From NCBI GenBank assembly GCA_030424705.1, contig JAUHWJ010000125.1:1-6283 (forward strand): 6,283 nt of DNA, in the 5' to 3' direction. Position 1 is the stretch's first letter; each line of letters begins with the position of its first letter. This document shows positions 1-5,907 of this stretch, in pieces. Origin of the DNA: Alphaproteobacteria bacterium (lineage in GTDB: Bacteria > Pseudomonadota > Alphaproteobacteria > Rhodobacterales > Rhodobacteraceae). A model generated the notes under the pieces. It did not search any database, was not told where the DNA came from, and worked only from the letters and a program-made list of their open reading frames with translations. The position numbers were made by a program, and so were the translations under genes.

Positions 1-374
1 CCGTCTATGAAGACCTTCCCGTCCAGCAGGCCCTTCCGCCCCTGGCTGGCGTAGGAGAAGAGCGTGCCGATCCCGCCCTCGATATCCACCGCGCCGTCGG
101 CCCGCGTCGCCCCGGTGGCGAAGGAAAGGGCGTAAAGCTCCTCCTTCCGCTCATTCAGCGCCGTCGCCAGCGCCTTCAGCATCCGCGCTCGGTCATGGAA
201 GCCGAAGGCGCGGAGCGCGGGGCCGCCCACGCGGCGCGCATGGTCCGCCATCGCCTCCACATCGGGCGGCGTCGTCCCGCATTCGGCGACGACGGCGCCT
301 GTCGCAGCGTCATGCAGCGGGCGGGCGGCTTCGGGCTTCACCCATTCGCCGGCGGCGTAGCTGGTGAGGAGCAT
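1..374 (-). CDS. paaZ: PaaZ, bifunctional oxepin-CoA hydrolase / aldehyde dehydrogenase (N-terminal part, runs off the left edge)
   Basis: Only the first 124 codons are present. In the family, the N-terminal aldehyde dehydrogenase domain oxidises 3-oxo-5,6-dehydrosuberyl-CoA semialdehyde with NADP+, and a C-terminal MaoC-like hydratase domain opens oxepin-CoA; both act in the cytoplasm. What is visible matches the start of PaaZ rather than a generic ALDH: a short LLTSYAAGEW opening, GPALRAFGFHDRARMLKAL at about residues 51-69, and TGATRADGAVDIEGGIGTLF at about 87-106. The E. coli protein has closely similar segments as I recall them. The catalytic Cys/Glu and the hydratase domain lie outside the window, so bifunctionality cannot be confirmed here. 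The ATG (complement of 372-374) has AAAGGA about 6 nt upstream. The gene begins 11 bp after the P450 stop, so the two are probably cotranscribed. Confidence 0.9.
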   Translation of the reverse strand, partial: MLLTSYAAGEWVKPEAARPLHDAATGAVVAECGTTPPDVEAMADHARRVGGPALRAFGFHDRARMLKALATALNERKEELYALSFATGATRADGAVDIEGGIGTLFSYASQGRKGLLDGKVFID

Positions 375-385
375 GGCGGGTCCTT

Positions 386-1600
386 TCAGGCGAGGCGGGC
401 GGGGAGGCTGGCGAAGCCGCGGAAGCGGATGCGCCCGCCGCGCCTCGCGCCAGGAAGCAGGCGATAGCCCGGAAAGCGTTCGAGGAAGCGGCCGATCGCG
501 ACCCGCCCCTCCATCCGCGCCAGCGTGAAGCCGACGCAGGTATGTGGCCCGCCCCCGAAGCCGAGATGGCGGTTCGGGCTGCGGCCCACGTCGAAGCGCT
601 CCGGATCGGGAAACTGCCGCGGATCGCGGTTCGCGGCGGCGATGCAGAGATGGATGCGGGTTCCGGGGGCGAGCCGCTCGCCGTGGAACTCGGCCTCCCC
701 GGTCGTGACCCGGTTGCCGAGCTGGTTGGAGGACTGGAGGCGCAGCACTTCCTCGACCATCGGGGCGAGAAGCCCGGGGTCGTCGCGAAGGCGCTTGGCC
801 TGTTCGGGGTGCTCATGGAGCAGGTGTAGAGCATTGCCGATCAGGTTCGTCGTCGTCTCGTGCCCGGCGTTGAGGATGAAGACGCAGTTCTGCAGCAGCT
901 CCTCCTCGCTCAGCGCCTCGCCCCTGTCCCCCGCCATGAGCCGGGTCAGCACGTCCGTCTCCGGGTCCCCCGGCTGCGCGCGGCGGCTTGCGGCGAGGTC
1001 GCGGAGATAGTCTGTGAAGGCGGTGATGGCGGCGTGGCCCCGCGACTCCTGCTCCGGGCTGAGTACGGGCTCCAGCGCGCCGAGGATGGCGAGGGACCAG
1101 TCGCGGAGCGGTCCGCGCTCCTCATGCGGCATGGCGAAGAGATTGCCGATCACCTCGATCGGGATCGTGGCGGCGAAATCCTCGATCAGGTCCGCCTCGC
1201 CCTTCGCCGCAAGCCTGTCTAGCAGCCGGTCCACCAGAGCGACGAGCGCGGGCTCCATCGCGGCGACGGCGCGGGGTGTCATCGCGCCGACCATGATGCG
1301 GCGGACGCGCGTGTGGAGCGGCGGGTCATTGAAGACGAGCGAGGTGGTGTGATGGCGGAAGAGCGGCGTCCCCTCCCCGTATTTCGCGCCGAATTCCCGC
1401 TTCTTGTCGGACGAGAAGAGTGCGGCGTCCCGATAGACCCGGTCGAGATCGGCCCAGCGGGTGAGCATCACGGAGCCGTCCGGAAAGCGCTTCAGCGGCG
1501 CATGCTCGCGCAGGGCGTCATAGACGGGAAACGGATCCTCCGCGAAGCCCGGCGGCGGGTTCTGAATGTCGAACGAGGCCGCCAGCGCCGCCGCTTCCAT
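386..1600 (-). CDS. Cytochrome P450 (class I-type soluble bacterial P450)
   Basis: A complete 404-residue soluble P450 with no signal peptide or membrane anchor, normal for bacterial class I enzymes that take electrons from a ferredoxin and its reductase. The motifs appear in order. The I-helix oxygen-activation motif AGHETT is at 245-250, with Thr249 as the conserved threonine. The K-helix ExxR is Glu284-Arg287. The heme loop FGGGPHTCVG is at 348-357, with Cys355 as the axial thiolate. The ATG (complement of 1598-1600) follows GGAGGA with a 4-nt spacer, a strong ribosome binding site. The gene is divergent from paaI and lies 11 bp before paaZ, which suggests joint control with PAA catabolism. 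No ferredoxin gene is visible, and the substrate cannot be deduced. A role in feeding aromatic or fatty substrates into the pathway is only inference. The CYP subfamily was not assigned. Confidence 0.95.
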   Translation of the reverse strand: MEAAALAASFDIQNPPPGFAEDPFPVYDALREHAPLKRFPDGSVMLTRWADLDRVYRDAALFSSDKKREFGAKYGEGTPLFRHHTTSLVFNDPPLHTRVRRIMVGAMTPRAVAAMEPALVALVDRLLDRLAAKGEADLIEDFAATIPIEVIGNLFAMPHEERGPLRDWSLAILGALEPVLSPEQESRGHAAITAFTDYLRDLAASRRAQPGDPETDVLTRLMAGDRGEALSEEELLQNCVFILNAGHETTTNLIGNALHLLHEHPEQAKRLRDDPGLLAPMVEEVLRLQSSNQLGNRVTTGEAEFHGERLAPGTRIHLCIAAANRDPRQFPDPERFDVGRSPNRHLGFGGGPHTCVGFTLARMEGRVAIGRFLERFPGYRLLPGARRGGRIRFRGFASLPARLA

Positions 1601-1656
1601 CCCGTCCTCCCGCCGCTATGCTCGGCGCGCGAAGCCGTTGAGTCGGCCCCATTCAC

Positions 1657-1697
1657 ATGTTACGAAATCTGCATGGACGCCGGCCAGATTGCAACAT
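1657..1697. promoter_or_regulatory. Candidate operator in the divergent P450-paaI region (inverted repeat over the paaI start)
   Basis: An imperfect inverted repeat is visible. AATCTG (1666-1671) is mirrored exactly by CAGATT (1685-1690) across 13 bp. The outer ATGTT (1657-1661) is mirrored by AACAT (1693-1697). Read outward, the half-sites are CAGATTTCGTAACAT (minus strand) and CAGATTGCAACAT (plus strand), differing by a 2-nt gap and one substitution. The block is AT-rich against very GC-rich surroundings. Candidate core promoters are weak: TTGAGT (1638-1643) with TACGAA (1661-1666) at 17-bp spacing reading right, and TTGCAA (complement of 1689-1694) with CAGATT (complement of 1666-1671) reading left. 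PaaX is encoded in this cluster and E. coli PaaX is known to bind a GATTCG-containing palindrome between paaZ and paaA, so it is the natural candidate ligand. That assignment is inference. Confidence 0.4.
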
Positions 1698-2128
1698 ATA
1701 GCGCCCGCGCGATGTGGGCGCGGGACGACGCCTCGAAGTGGCTCGGGCTGACGCTCGACGAGGTCGCGCCCGGCTATGCGCGCATGATCCTGACGGTTGC
1801 GAAGCATCACACGCAGGGGCACGACATGTGCCATGGCGGCTACATCTTCACGCTGGCGGACAGCGCCTTCGCCTTCGCGTGCAATTCCTACAACGAGATC
1901 ACGGTCGCCCAGCACAACACGATCAGCTTCCTCGCCTCCGCCTGGGAGGGAGACGTGCTGACCGCGGAGGCGCGGGAGGTGTTCCGCCGCGGCCGCTCCG
2001 GCCTCTACGACGTGCGGGTGACGAACCAGAAGGGCGAGCCGGTCGCGGAGATGCGCGGCGCCTCGCGAACGATCAAGGGGCGGCATTTCGACCCCGAAAC
2101 GACAGAAAACACCGAGGAGACGCCATGA
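1673..2128 (+). CDS. paaI: PaaI, hotdog-fold hydroxyphenylacetyl-CoA thioesterase
   Basis: A 151-residue hotdog thioesterase. In the family, PaaI hydrolyses aryl-CoA or ring-hydroxylated phenylacetyl-CoA intermediates and frees trapped CoA; it is a cytoplasmic tetramer. The hallmark GHDMCHGGYIFTLADSAFAFACNS-type segment lies at about residues 49-72. It holds His54-Gly55-Gly56 and Asp63, which aligns with the catalytic Asp61 of E. coli PaaI. The position of E. coli Asn46 appears to be Gln48 here. The ATG at 1673 was chosen because the following ATYSARAMWARDDASKWLG aligns with the E. coli N-terminus, and the next Met (residue 14) would remove part of that helix. No Shine-Dalgarno is visible before it. 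The C-terminal tail (about residues 138-151) is Thr/Glu-rich and looks non-structural. The TGA overlaps the ATG of the thiolase (ATGA, 2125-2128), so coupling is likely. Confidence 0.9.
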   Translation: MDAGQIATYSARAMWARDDASKWLGLTLDEVAPGYARMILTVAKHHTQGHDMCHGGYIFTLADSAFAFACNSYNEITVAQHNTISFLASAWEGDVLTAEAREVFRRGRSGLYDVRVTNQKGEPVAEMRGASRTIKGRHFDPETTENTEETP

Positions 2129-3327
2129 CCGAGGCTTTCATCTGCGCGGGGGTCCGCACGCCCATCGGCCGCTATGGCGGATTGCTCTCCGCCGTGCGGC
2201 CCGACGATCTCGGCGCCCATGCGATCCGCGAGGTGATGGCGCGGGCGCCGGGCCTGCCGCCGGAGGCCGTGGACGACGTGATCTTCGGCGGCGCCAACCA
2301 GGCGGGTGAGGACAACCGGAACGTTGCGCGCATGTCCTCGCTCCTCGCCGGGCTTCCCGACACGGTGCCGGGGGCGACGATCAACCGGCTCTGCGGCTCG
2401 GGGCTCAACGCAGTCGGCCTCGCGGCGCAGGCCATCCGGTCCGGCGAGGCGGAGGTCATCCTCGCCGGGGGCGTCGAGAGCATGAGCCGCGCGCCCTATG
2501 TGCAGTCCAAGCCCGTCTCCGCCTTCGATCGGGGCGTGGAGCTTTTCGACACGACCATCGGCTGGCGCTTCGTCAACCCGCGGATGAAGGCGGAATACGG
2601 CGTCGATTCGATGCCGGAGACGGCGGAGAACGTCGCCGAGGAATGGCAGATCAGCCGGGAGGCGCAGGACGGCTTCGCGCTCCGGAGCCAGGAGCGGGCC
2701 ATCGCGGCGCGGGAGCGAGGGCGCTTCGCGCTGGAAATCGCGCCCGTCTCGATCCCGCAGCGGAAGGGCGATCCGATCCTCGTTGAGCATGACGAGCATC
2801 CGCGCGCGACGACGATGGAGGCGCTCGGGCGCCTCCCGACGCCCTTCCGCAAGGGCGGCACGGTCACTGCGGGGAACGCCTCCGGCGTCAATGACGGCGC
2901 GGCGGCGCTGATCGTGGCGAGCGGCGCGGCGGCGGAGCGATACGGGCTGACGCCCATCGCACGGGTCACGGGGATGGCGGTGGCGGGCGTGCCGCCGCGG
3001 ATCATGGGCATCGGGCCGGCGCCGGCCTCGCGGAAACTGATGGAGCGGCTCGGCCTTTCCATCGGCGATATCGACGTGATCGAGCTGAACGAGGCCTTCG
3101 CGGCGCAGGGGCTCGCGGTGATGCGGGAGCTCGGGCTCGCGGACGATGCGGAGCATGTGAACCCGAACGGCGGGGCCATCGCGCTCGGCCATCCGCTCGG
3201 CATGTCCGGCGCGCGGCTGGCTCTGACGGCGGCGCTGGAGCTGAAGGAGCGGGGGGCGAAGCGGGCGCTTTGCACCATGTGCATCGGCGTCGGACAGGGC
3301 ATCGCGCTGATGCTGGAAGCGGCGTGA
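2125..3327 (+). CDS. paaJ: PaaJ/PcaF-type acetyl-CoA acyltransferase (3-oxoadipyl-CoA / 3-oxo-5,6-dehydrosuberyl-CoA thiolase)
   Basis: A full-length 400-residue type II thiolase, about the length of E. coli PaaJ (near 400). The family cleaves 3-oxo-5,6-dehydrosuberyl-CoA and later 3-oxoadipyl-CoA with CoA, giving acetyl-CoA and then succinyl-CoA. Visible motifs are the nucleophile loop NRLCGSG with Cys90, the GGVESMSRAP segment at about 115-124, NEAF at 322-325, the GHPLG motif with His356, and the C-terminal CTMCIGVGQG with Cys386 as the general acid/base. The start is supported by GAGGAG five nt upstream and by the family-typical opening EAFICAGVRTPIGRYGG. It overlaps the paaI stop by 3 bp. 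Position between paaI and paaK favours the PAA enzyme over PcaF of the protocatechuate pathway, but sequence alone hardly separates them; the same protein may serve both. Some genera call this gene paaE. Confidence 0.93.
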   Translation: MTEAFICAGVRTPIGRYGGLLSAVRPDDLGAHAIREVMARAPGLPPEAVDDVIFGGANQAGEDNRNVARMSSLLAGLPDTVPGATINRLCGSGLNAVGLAAQAIRSGEAEVILAGGVESMSRAPYVQSKPVSAFDRGVELFDTTIGWRFVNPRMKAEYGVDSMPETAENVAEEWQISREAQDGFALRSQERAIAARERGRFALEIAPVSIPQRKGDPILVEHDEHPRATTMEALGRLPTPFRKGGTVTAGNASGVNDGAAALIVASGAAAERYGLTPIARVTGMAVAGVPPRIMGIGPAPASRKLMERLGLSIGDIDVIELNEAFAAQGLAVMRELGLADDAEHVNPNGGAIALGHPLGMSGARLALTAALELKERGAKRALCTMCIGVGQGIALMLEAA

Positions 3328-3393
3328 GGCCGGGTCGGGGAGCATTCGCCGTGTCCGTCGAAACTGTTGAAAATCGCCCGGGCATCGCCCATC

Positions 3394-3417
3394 CTTCCGT
3401 CATTGCGGTGACGGGAG
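3394..3417 (+). promoter_or_regulatory. Hairpin covering the Shine-Dalgarno of the small membrane gene
   Basis: In the 97-bp gap after the thiolase, bases 3394-3402 (CTTCCGTCA) pair with 3409-3417 (TGACGGGAG) in a 9-bp stem with one G-U pair. The 6-nt loop TTGCGG can tighten by a U-G pair to a UGCG loop of the UNCG class. The 3' arm contains the whole GGGAG ribosome binding site (3413-3417), 7 nt before the GTG at 3425. No T-run follows, so it does not look like an intrinsic terminator. A weak -35-like TTGAAA (3367-3372) lies upstream without a convincing -10. The sequence shows the pairing; the regulatory role is inference. Confidence 0.45.
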
Positions 3418-3424
3418 ATGGTTC

Positions 3425-3727
3425 GTGGCCGACTTGCCGAAGCTTGGAACTGCGCATTCCTACGCCCCCGGGGCCGACCCGGGGCCGCTCGCCGGCCTCT
3501 ATGGCATGGTCGGCGACGTTGTCGCGTTCTCGATCTTCGCACTCGTCTCGGCGATCCTCCTCATCGTTCTGGTCCGCGTCGCGCTCGGGCTCGCCTTCGG
3601 CTGGCGAAAGCGGCGGGGCGCGCAGGACACGCTCGAGGATGTCGGCGCGGCGGACAGCCGGACGCTGCGGAAGCTGCGCGAGGCGGATCGGGACCGCGAG
3701 GAGGAGCGCCGCCGCTACGCCTCCTGA
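3425..3727 (+). CDS. Small single-pass membrane protein of unknown function in the paa operon
   Basis: I do not recognise this 100-residue protein. The N-terminal 30 residues are Gly/Pro-rich and slightly acidic. One strongly hydrophobic segment follows at about 31-50, then Arg51, with a hydrophobic continuation to about Trp60. Next comes a basic stop-transfer cluster RKRR (61-64) and a highly charged Arg/Glu/Asp tail (about 78-98) that is probably helical. By the positive-inside rule the tail should be cytoplasmic and the N-terminus periplasmic. The start is GTG, chosen from GGGAG seven nt upstream and because no ATG opens the frame earlier. Third-position GC is high through most of the gene, like its neighbours, which supports real coding, although the first dozen codons are less biased. 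It ends 21 bp before the preferred paaK start. A role in PAA uptake or in scaffolding the pathway at the membrane is speculation from position only. Confidence 0.75.
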   Translation: MADLPKLGTAHSYAPGADPGPLAGLYGMVGDVVAFSIFALVSAILLIVLVRVALGLAFGWRKRRGAQDTLEDVGAADSRTLRKLREADRDREEERRRYAS

Positions 3728-3748
3728 GGCTGGATGGAGGATCGGGCG

Positions 3749-5056
3749 ATGAGAGACCTCACGCCCCCCCGTTCCTCTCTTGAACCCATCGAGATCGCGA
3801 GCCGTGACGAGATCGCCGCTCTCCAGCTCGACCGGCTGAAATGGACGCTCCGCCACGCTTACGAGAACGTGCCCTTCCACCGGGCGCGGTTCGAGGCGGC
3901 GGGGGTTCACCCCGATGACCTGAAGAACCTCGCGGACCTCGCGAAGTTCCCCTTCACGCAGAAATCCGACCTCAGGGACCATTACCCGTTCGGGCTCTTC
4001 GCCGTGCCGCGCGAGAGGATCGCGCGCATCCACGCCTCTTCGGGGACGACAGGGCGGCCCACCGTCGTCGGCTATACGGCGAGGGACATCGAGACCTGGG
4101 CCGGGCTCGTCGCCCGCTCGATGCGCGCCTCGGGCGTCAGGCCCGGCGACGTGGTGCATGTCGCCTATGGCTACGGGCTTTTCACCGGAGGGCTCGGCGC
4201 GCATTACGGGGCGGAGAGGCTCGGCTGCACGGTCGTCCCCGTCTCGGGGGGCATGACGGAGCGGCAGGTGCGGCTGATCGAGGATTTCGGCGCCTCAGCG
4301 ATCATGGTCACGCCCTCCTACATGCTCTCGATCCTCGACGAATACCGCGCCGCCGGGCTCGACCCGCGGGAGAGCCCGCTGCAGGTCGGCATCTTCGGGG
4401 CGGAGCCGTGGACGAACGCGATGCGGGCCGAGATCGAGGAGGCCTTCGACATGCACGCGGTCGACATCTACGGGCTTTCCGAGGTGATGGGCCCCGGCGT
4501 CGCCAACGAATGCGTCGAGACGAAGGACGGATTGACGCTCTGGGAGGATCACTTCTACCCGGAGATCATCGACCCTGTGACGGGCGCCCCGCTGCCCGAC
4601 GGCGAAATGGGCGAACTGGTCTTCACCACGCTGACGAAGGAGGGGATGCCCATCGTCCGCTACCGGACGCGGGACCTTACGCGCCTTCTCCCCGGCACGG
4701 CCCGCTCCATGCGGCGGATGGAGAAGATCACCGGGCGGACGGACGACATGATGATCCTCCGCGGCGTCAACGTCTTCCCGACGCAGATCGAGGAACAGCT
4801 CCTGAGGGTGCGGAGCCTCGCGCCGCATTTCCAGATCGAGCTGACGCGGGAGGGGCGGCTCGACGAGATGACGGTCGTCGTCGAGGCCGCGCCGGGCCAT
4901 GAGGCGGAGGAATGGCGCATCCGCTCCGCCTCCGATCTTGCGCATCGGGTCAAGGAGGCGGTGGGCGTCTCCGTGAAGGTCACGGTCGTCTCCCCCGGCG
5001 CGGCGCCCCGGAGCCAGGGCAAGGCGGCGCGGGTGGTGGACAAGCGGCCGAAGTGA
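3749..5056 (+). CDS. paaK: PaaK, phenylacetate-CoA ligase
   Basis: Activates phenylacetate with ATP and CoA to phenylacetyl-CoA, the first step of the pathway and the source of the PaaX inducer; cytoplasmic. It has 435 residues from this start, close to E. coli PaaK (437). Residues count from the start used here. The P-loop of the adenylate-forming family, SSGTTGRPT, is at 97-105. The AYGYGLFTGGLGAHYGAERL-type segment is near 139-158. YGLSE is at 241-245, YRTRD at 305-309 and the hinge GRTDDM at 329-334. The C-terminal PRSQGK carries Lys425, the likely catalytic lysine. The ATG at 3749 has GGAGG 8 nt upstream (3736-3740); an in-frame ATG at 3734 would add five residues but has only GAGG 4 nt away. 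The E. coli N-terminus also fits 3749 better. The TGA overlaps the GTG of paaX. Confidence 0.94.
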   Translation: MRDLTPPRSSLEPIEIASRDEIAALQLDRLKWTLRHAYENVPFHRARFEAAGVHPDDLKNLADLAKFPFTQKSDLRDHYPFGLFAVPRERIARIHASSGTTGRPTVVGYTARDIETWAGLVARSMRASGVRPGDVVHVAYGYGLFTGGLGAHYGAERLGCTVVPVSGGMTERQVRLIEDFGASAIMVTPSYMLSILDEYRAAGLDPRESPLQVGIFGAEPWTNAMRAEIEEAFDMHAVDIYGLSEVMGPGVANECVETKDGLTLWEDHFYPEIIDPVTGAPLPDGEMGELVFTTLTKEGMPIVRYRTRDLTRLLPGTARSMRRMEKITGRTDDMMILRGVNVFPTQIEEQLLRVRSLAPHFQIELTREGRLDEMTVVVEAAPGHEAEEWRIRSASDLAHRVKEAVGVSVKVTVVSPGAAPRSQGKAARVVDKRPK

Positions 5057-5907
5057 GCGACCCGCTCGCCGCGCCGCTCGCCCGGCTCCATGCGGAGGGG
5101 CGGCTCCGCGTCTGGTCCCTCGCCGTCACGATCTTCGGGGACGCGGCGGCGCCGCGGGGCGGCGCGCTCTCGATGGCGGACCTGACGCGCCTCCTCGCCC
5201 GGCTCGGCGCGGAGCCGGGGGCGGTGCGCACCGCGATGTCCCGCCTCGCGCGGGACGGATGGGTGGAGCGGCGGCGCGCGGGGCGGCGGAGCTATTACAG
5301 CCTCGCCCCGCGCGGGCTGGAGGAGAGCCTCGCCGCCGCGCCGCGCATCTACGCCGCGGAGCCGCCGGAATGGGACGGGCGGTGGACCGTCGCCTTTTCG
5401 GCCGATGGCGAGGCGCCGGCAGGCTTTCGCCGCATCGCGCCCGGCGCCTGGATCGCGCCGGGGGACGCGCCTTGCGAAGCCCCCGGGATCTTCACGATCC
5501 GCGGCGGACGGGGCGCGCCGCCGGACTGGGCGCGCGCCGCGCTCTCGCCGCCGCCGCTCGCCGCACGCTACGCCGCCCTCGTTGCCGCCTGGGAGGGCTT
5601 CGCGCCGCCCGGGGAGCCGGAGGCGGCGATGGCGGCGCGGACGCTTCTCATACATGACTGGCGGCGGACGCTGCTGCGGGACGCGCCGCTGCCGCGGGCG
5701 CTCCGGCCGGCAGGCTGGCCCGGCGCCGCTGCGCGGGCGCTCGTCGCCCGGCTCTATCACGCGCTCCTGCCCGCCTCCGAGGCCTGGCTGGACGGCTGCG
5801 AGGCCGCGCCCGGCGAATCGCCGCCGCCGGCCGGCCCGGCCCTCCACGCCCGGTTCGGCGGGCCGTCAGTCCACCCGGATCAAGAGCTTCCCGCGATTCG
5901 CCCCTGA
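5053..5907 (+). CDS. paaX: PaaX, phenylacetyl-CoA-responsive transcriptional repressor
   Basis: A 284-residue PaaX-family regulator. Known members repress paa promoters and release DNA when phenylacetyl-CoA binds. An N-terminal winged helix-turn-helix spans about residues 15-90: IFGDAAAPRGGALSMADL, a probable recognition helix GAVRTAMSRLARDGWVE (56-72) and the wing RAGRRSYYSL (75-84). WDGRW at 107-111 opens the central Cas2-like domain. The conserved C-terminal segment HDWRRTLLRDAPLPRALRP is at about 201-219, and ARFGG ends near residue 270. It is shorter than E. coli PaaX (316 by recall), with most of the loss apparently in the central domain. GTG at 5053 is preferred: it overlaps the paaK stop as GTGA and places the wHTH at a normal distance. 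No good Shine-Dalgarno is seen, consistent with coupling to paaK. The last 42 bp overlap the convergent oxidoreductase gene. Confidence 0.92.
   Translation: MSDPLAAPLARLHAEGRLRVWSLAVTIFGDAAAPRGGALSMADLTRLLARLGAEPGAVRTAMSRLARDGWVERRRAGRRSYYSLAPRGLEESLAAAPRIYAAEPPEWDGRWTVAFSADGEAPAGFRRIAPGAWIAPGDAPCEAPGIFTIRGGRGAPPDWARAALSPPPLAARYAALVAAWEGFAPPGEPEAAMAARTLLIHDWRRTLLRDAPLPRALRPAGWPGAAARALVARLYHALLPASEAWLDGCEAAPGESPPPAGPALHARFGGPSVHPDQELPAIRP

Noticed and set aside
1313..1672. Upstream extension of the paaI frame
   Set aside because: It runs antisense through the P450 N-terminus and has no family similarity; PaaI homology begins just after the ATG at 1673.
2089..2124. Thr/Glu-rich tail of PaaI as a possible inserted repeat element
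   Set aside because: It is a single short A-rich stretch that also supplies the thiolase ribosome binding site; no second copy is seen in the window.
2005..3345. A 446-codon open frame on the minus strand opposite the thiolase
   Set aside because: It is antisense to a clear thiolase with all motifs; its translation is Arg/His/Pro-rich without a recognisable fold, the usual shadow of a high-GC gene.
3376..3390. GCCCGGGC palindrome and GGGC-ATC-GCCC mini-hairpin as a terminator after the thiolase
   Set aside because: The stem is only 4 bp, there is no T-run, and such GC palindromes are common by chance here.
3418..3783. Alternative plus-strand frame from the ATG at 3418, overlapping the small membrane gene
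   Set aside because: The GGGAG abuts this ATG without a usable spacer, and the translation is Arg/Ala/Gly-rich with no hydrophobic segment, whereas the 3425 frame gives a coherent membrane protein and ends neatly before paaK.
3002..4204. A 400-codon minus-strand frame across the thiolase end, the small membrane gene and paaK
   Set aside because: The low-complexity, Arg/Pro-rich translation crosses three plus-strand genes; long stop-free antisense frames are expected at this GC content.
4660..5847. A 395-codon minus-strand frame opposite paaK and paaX
   Set aside because: It is opposite two recognised proteins, has an Arg/Gly/Pro-dominated composition and matches no family I know.
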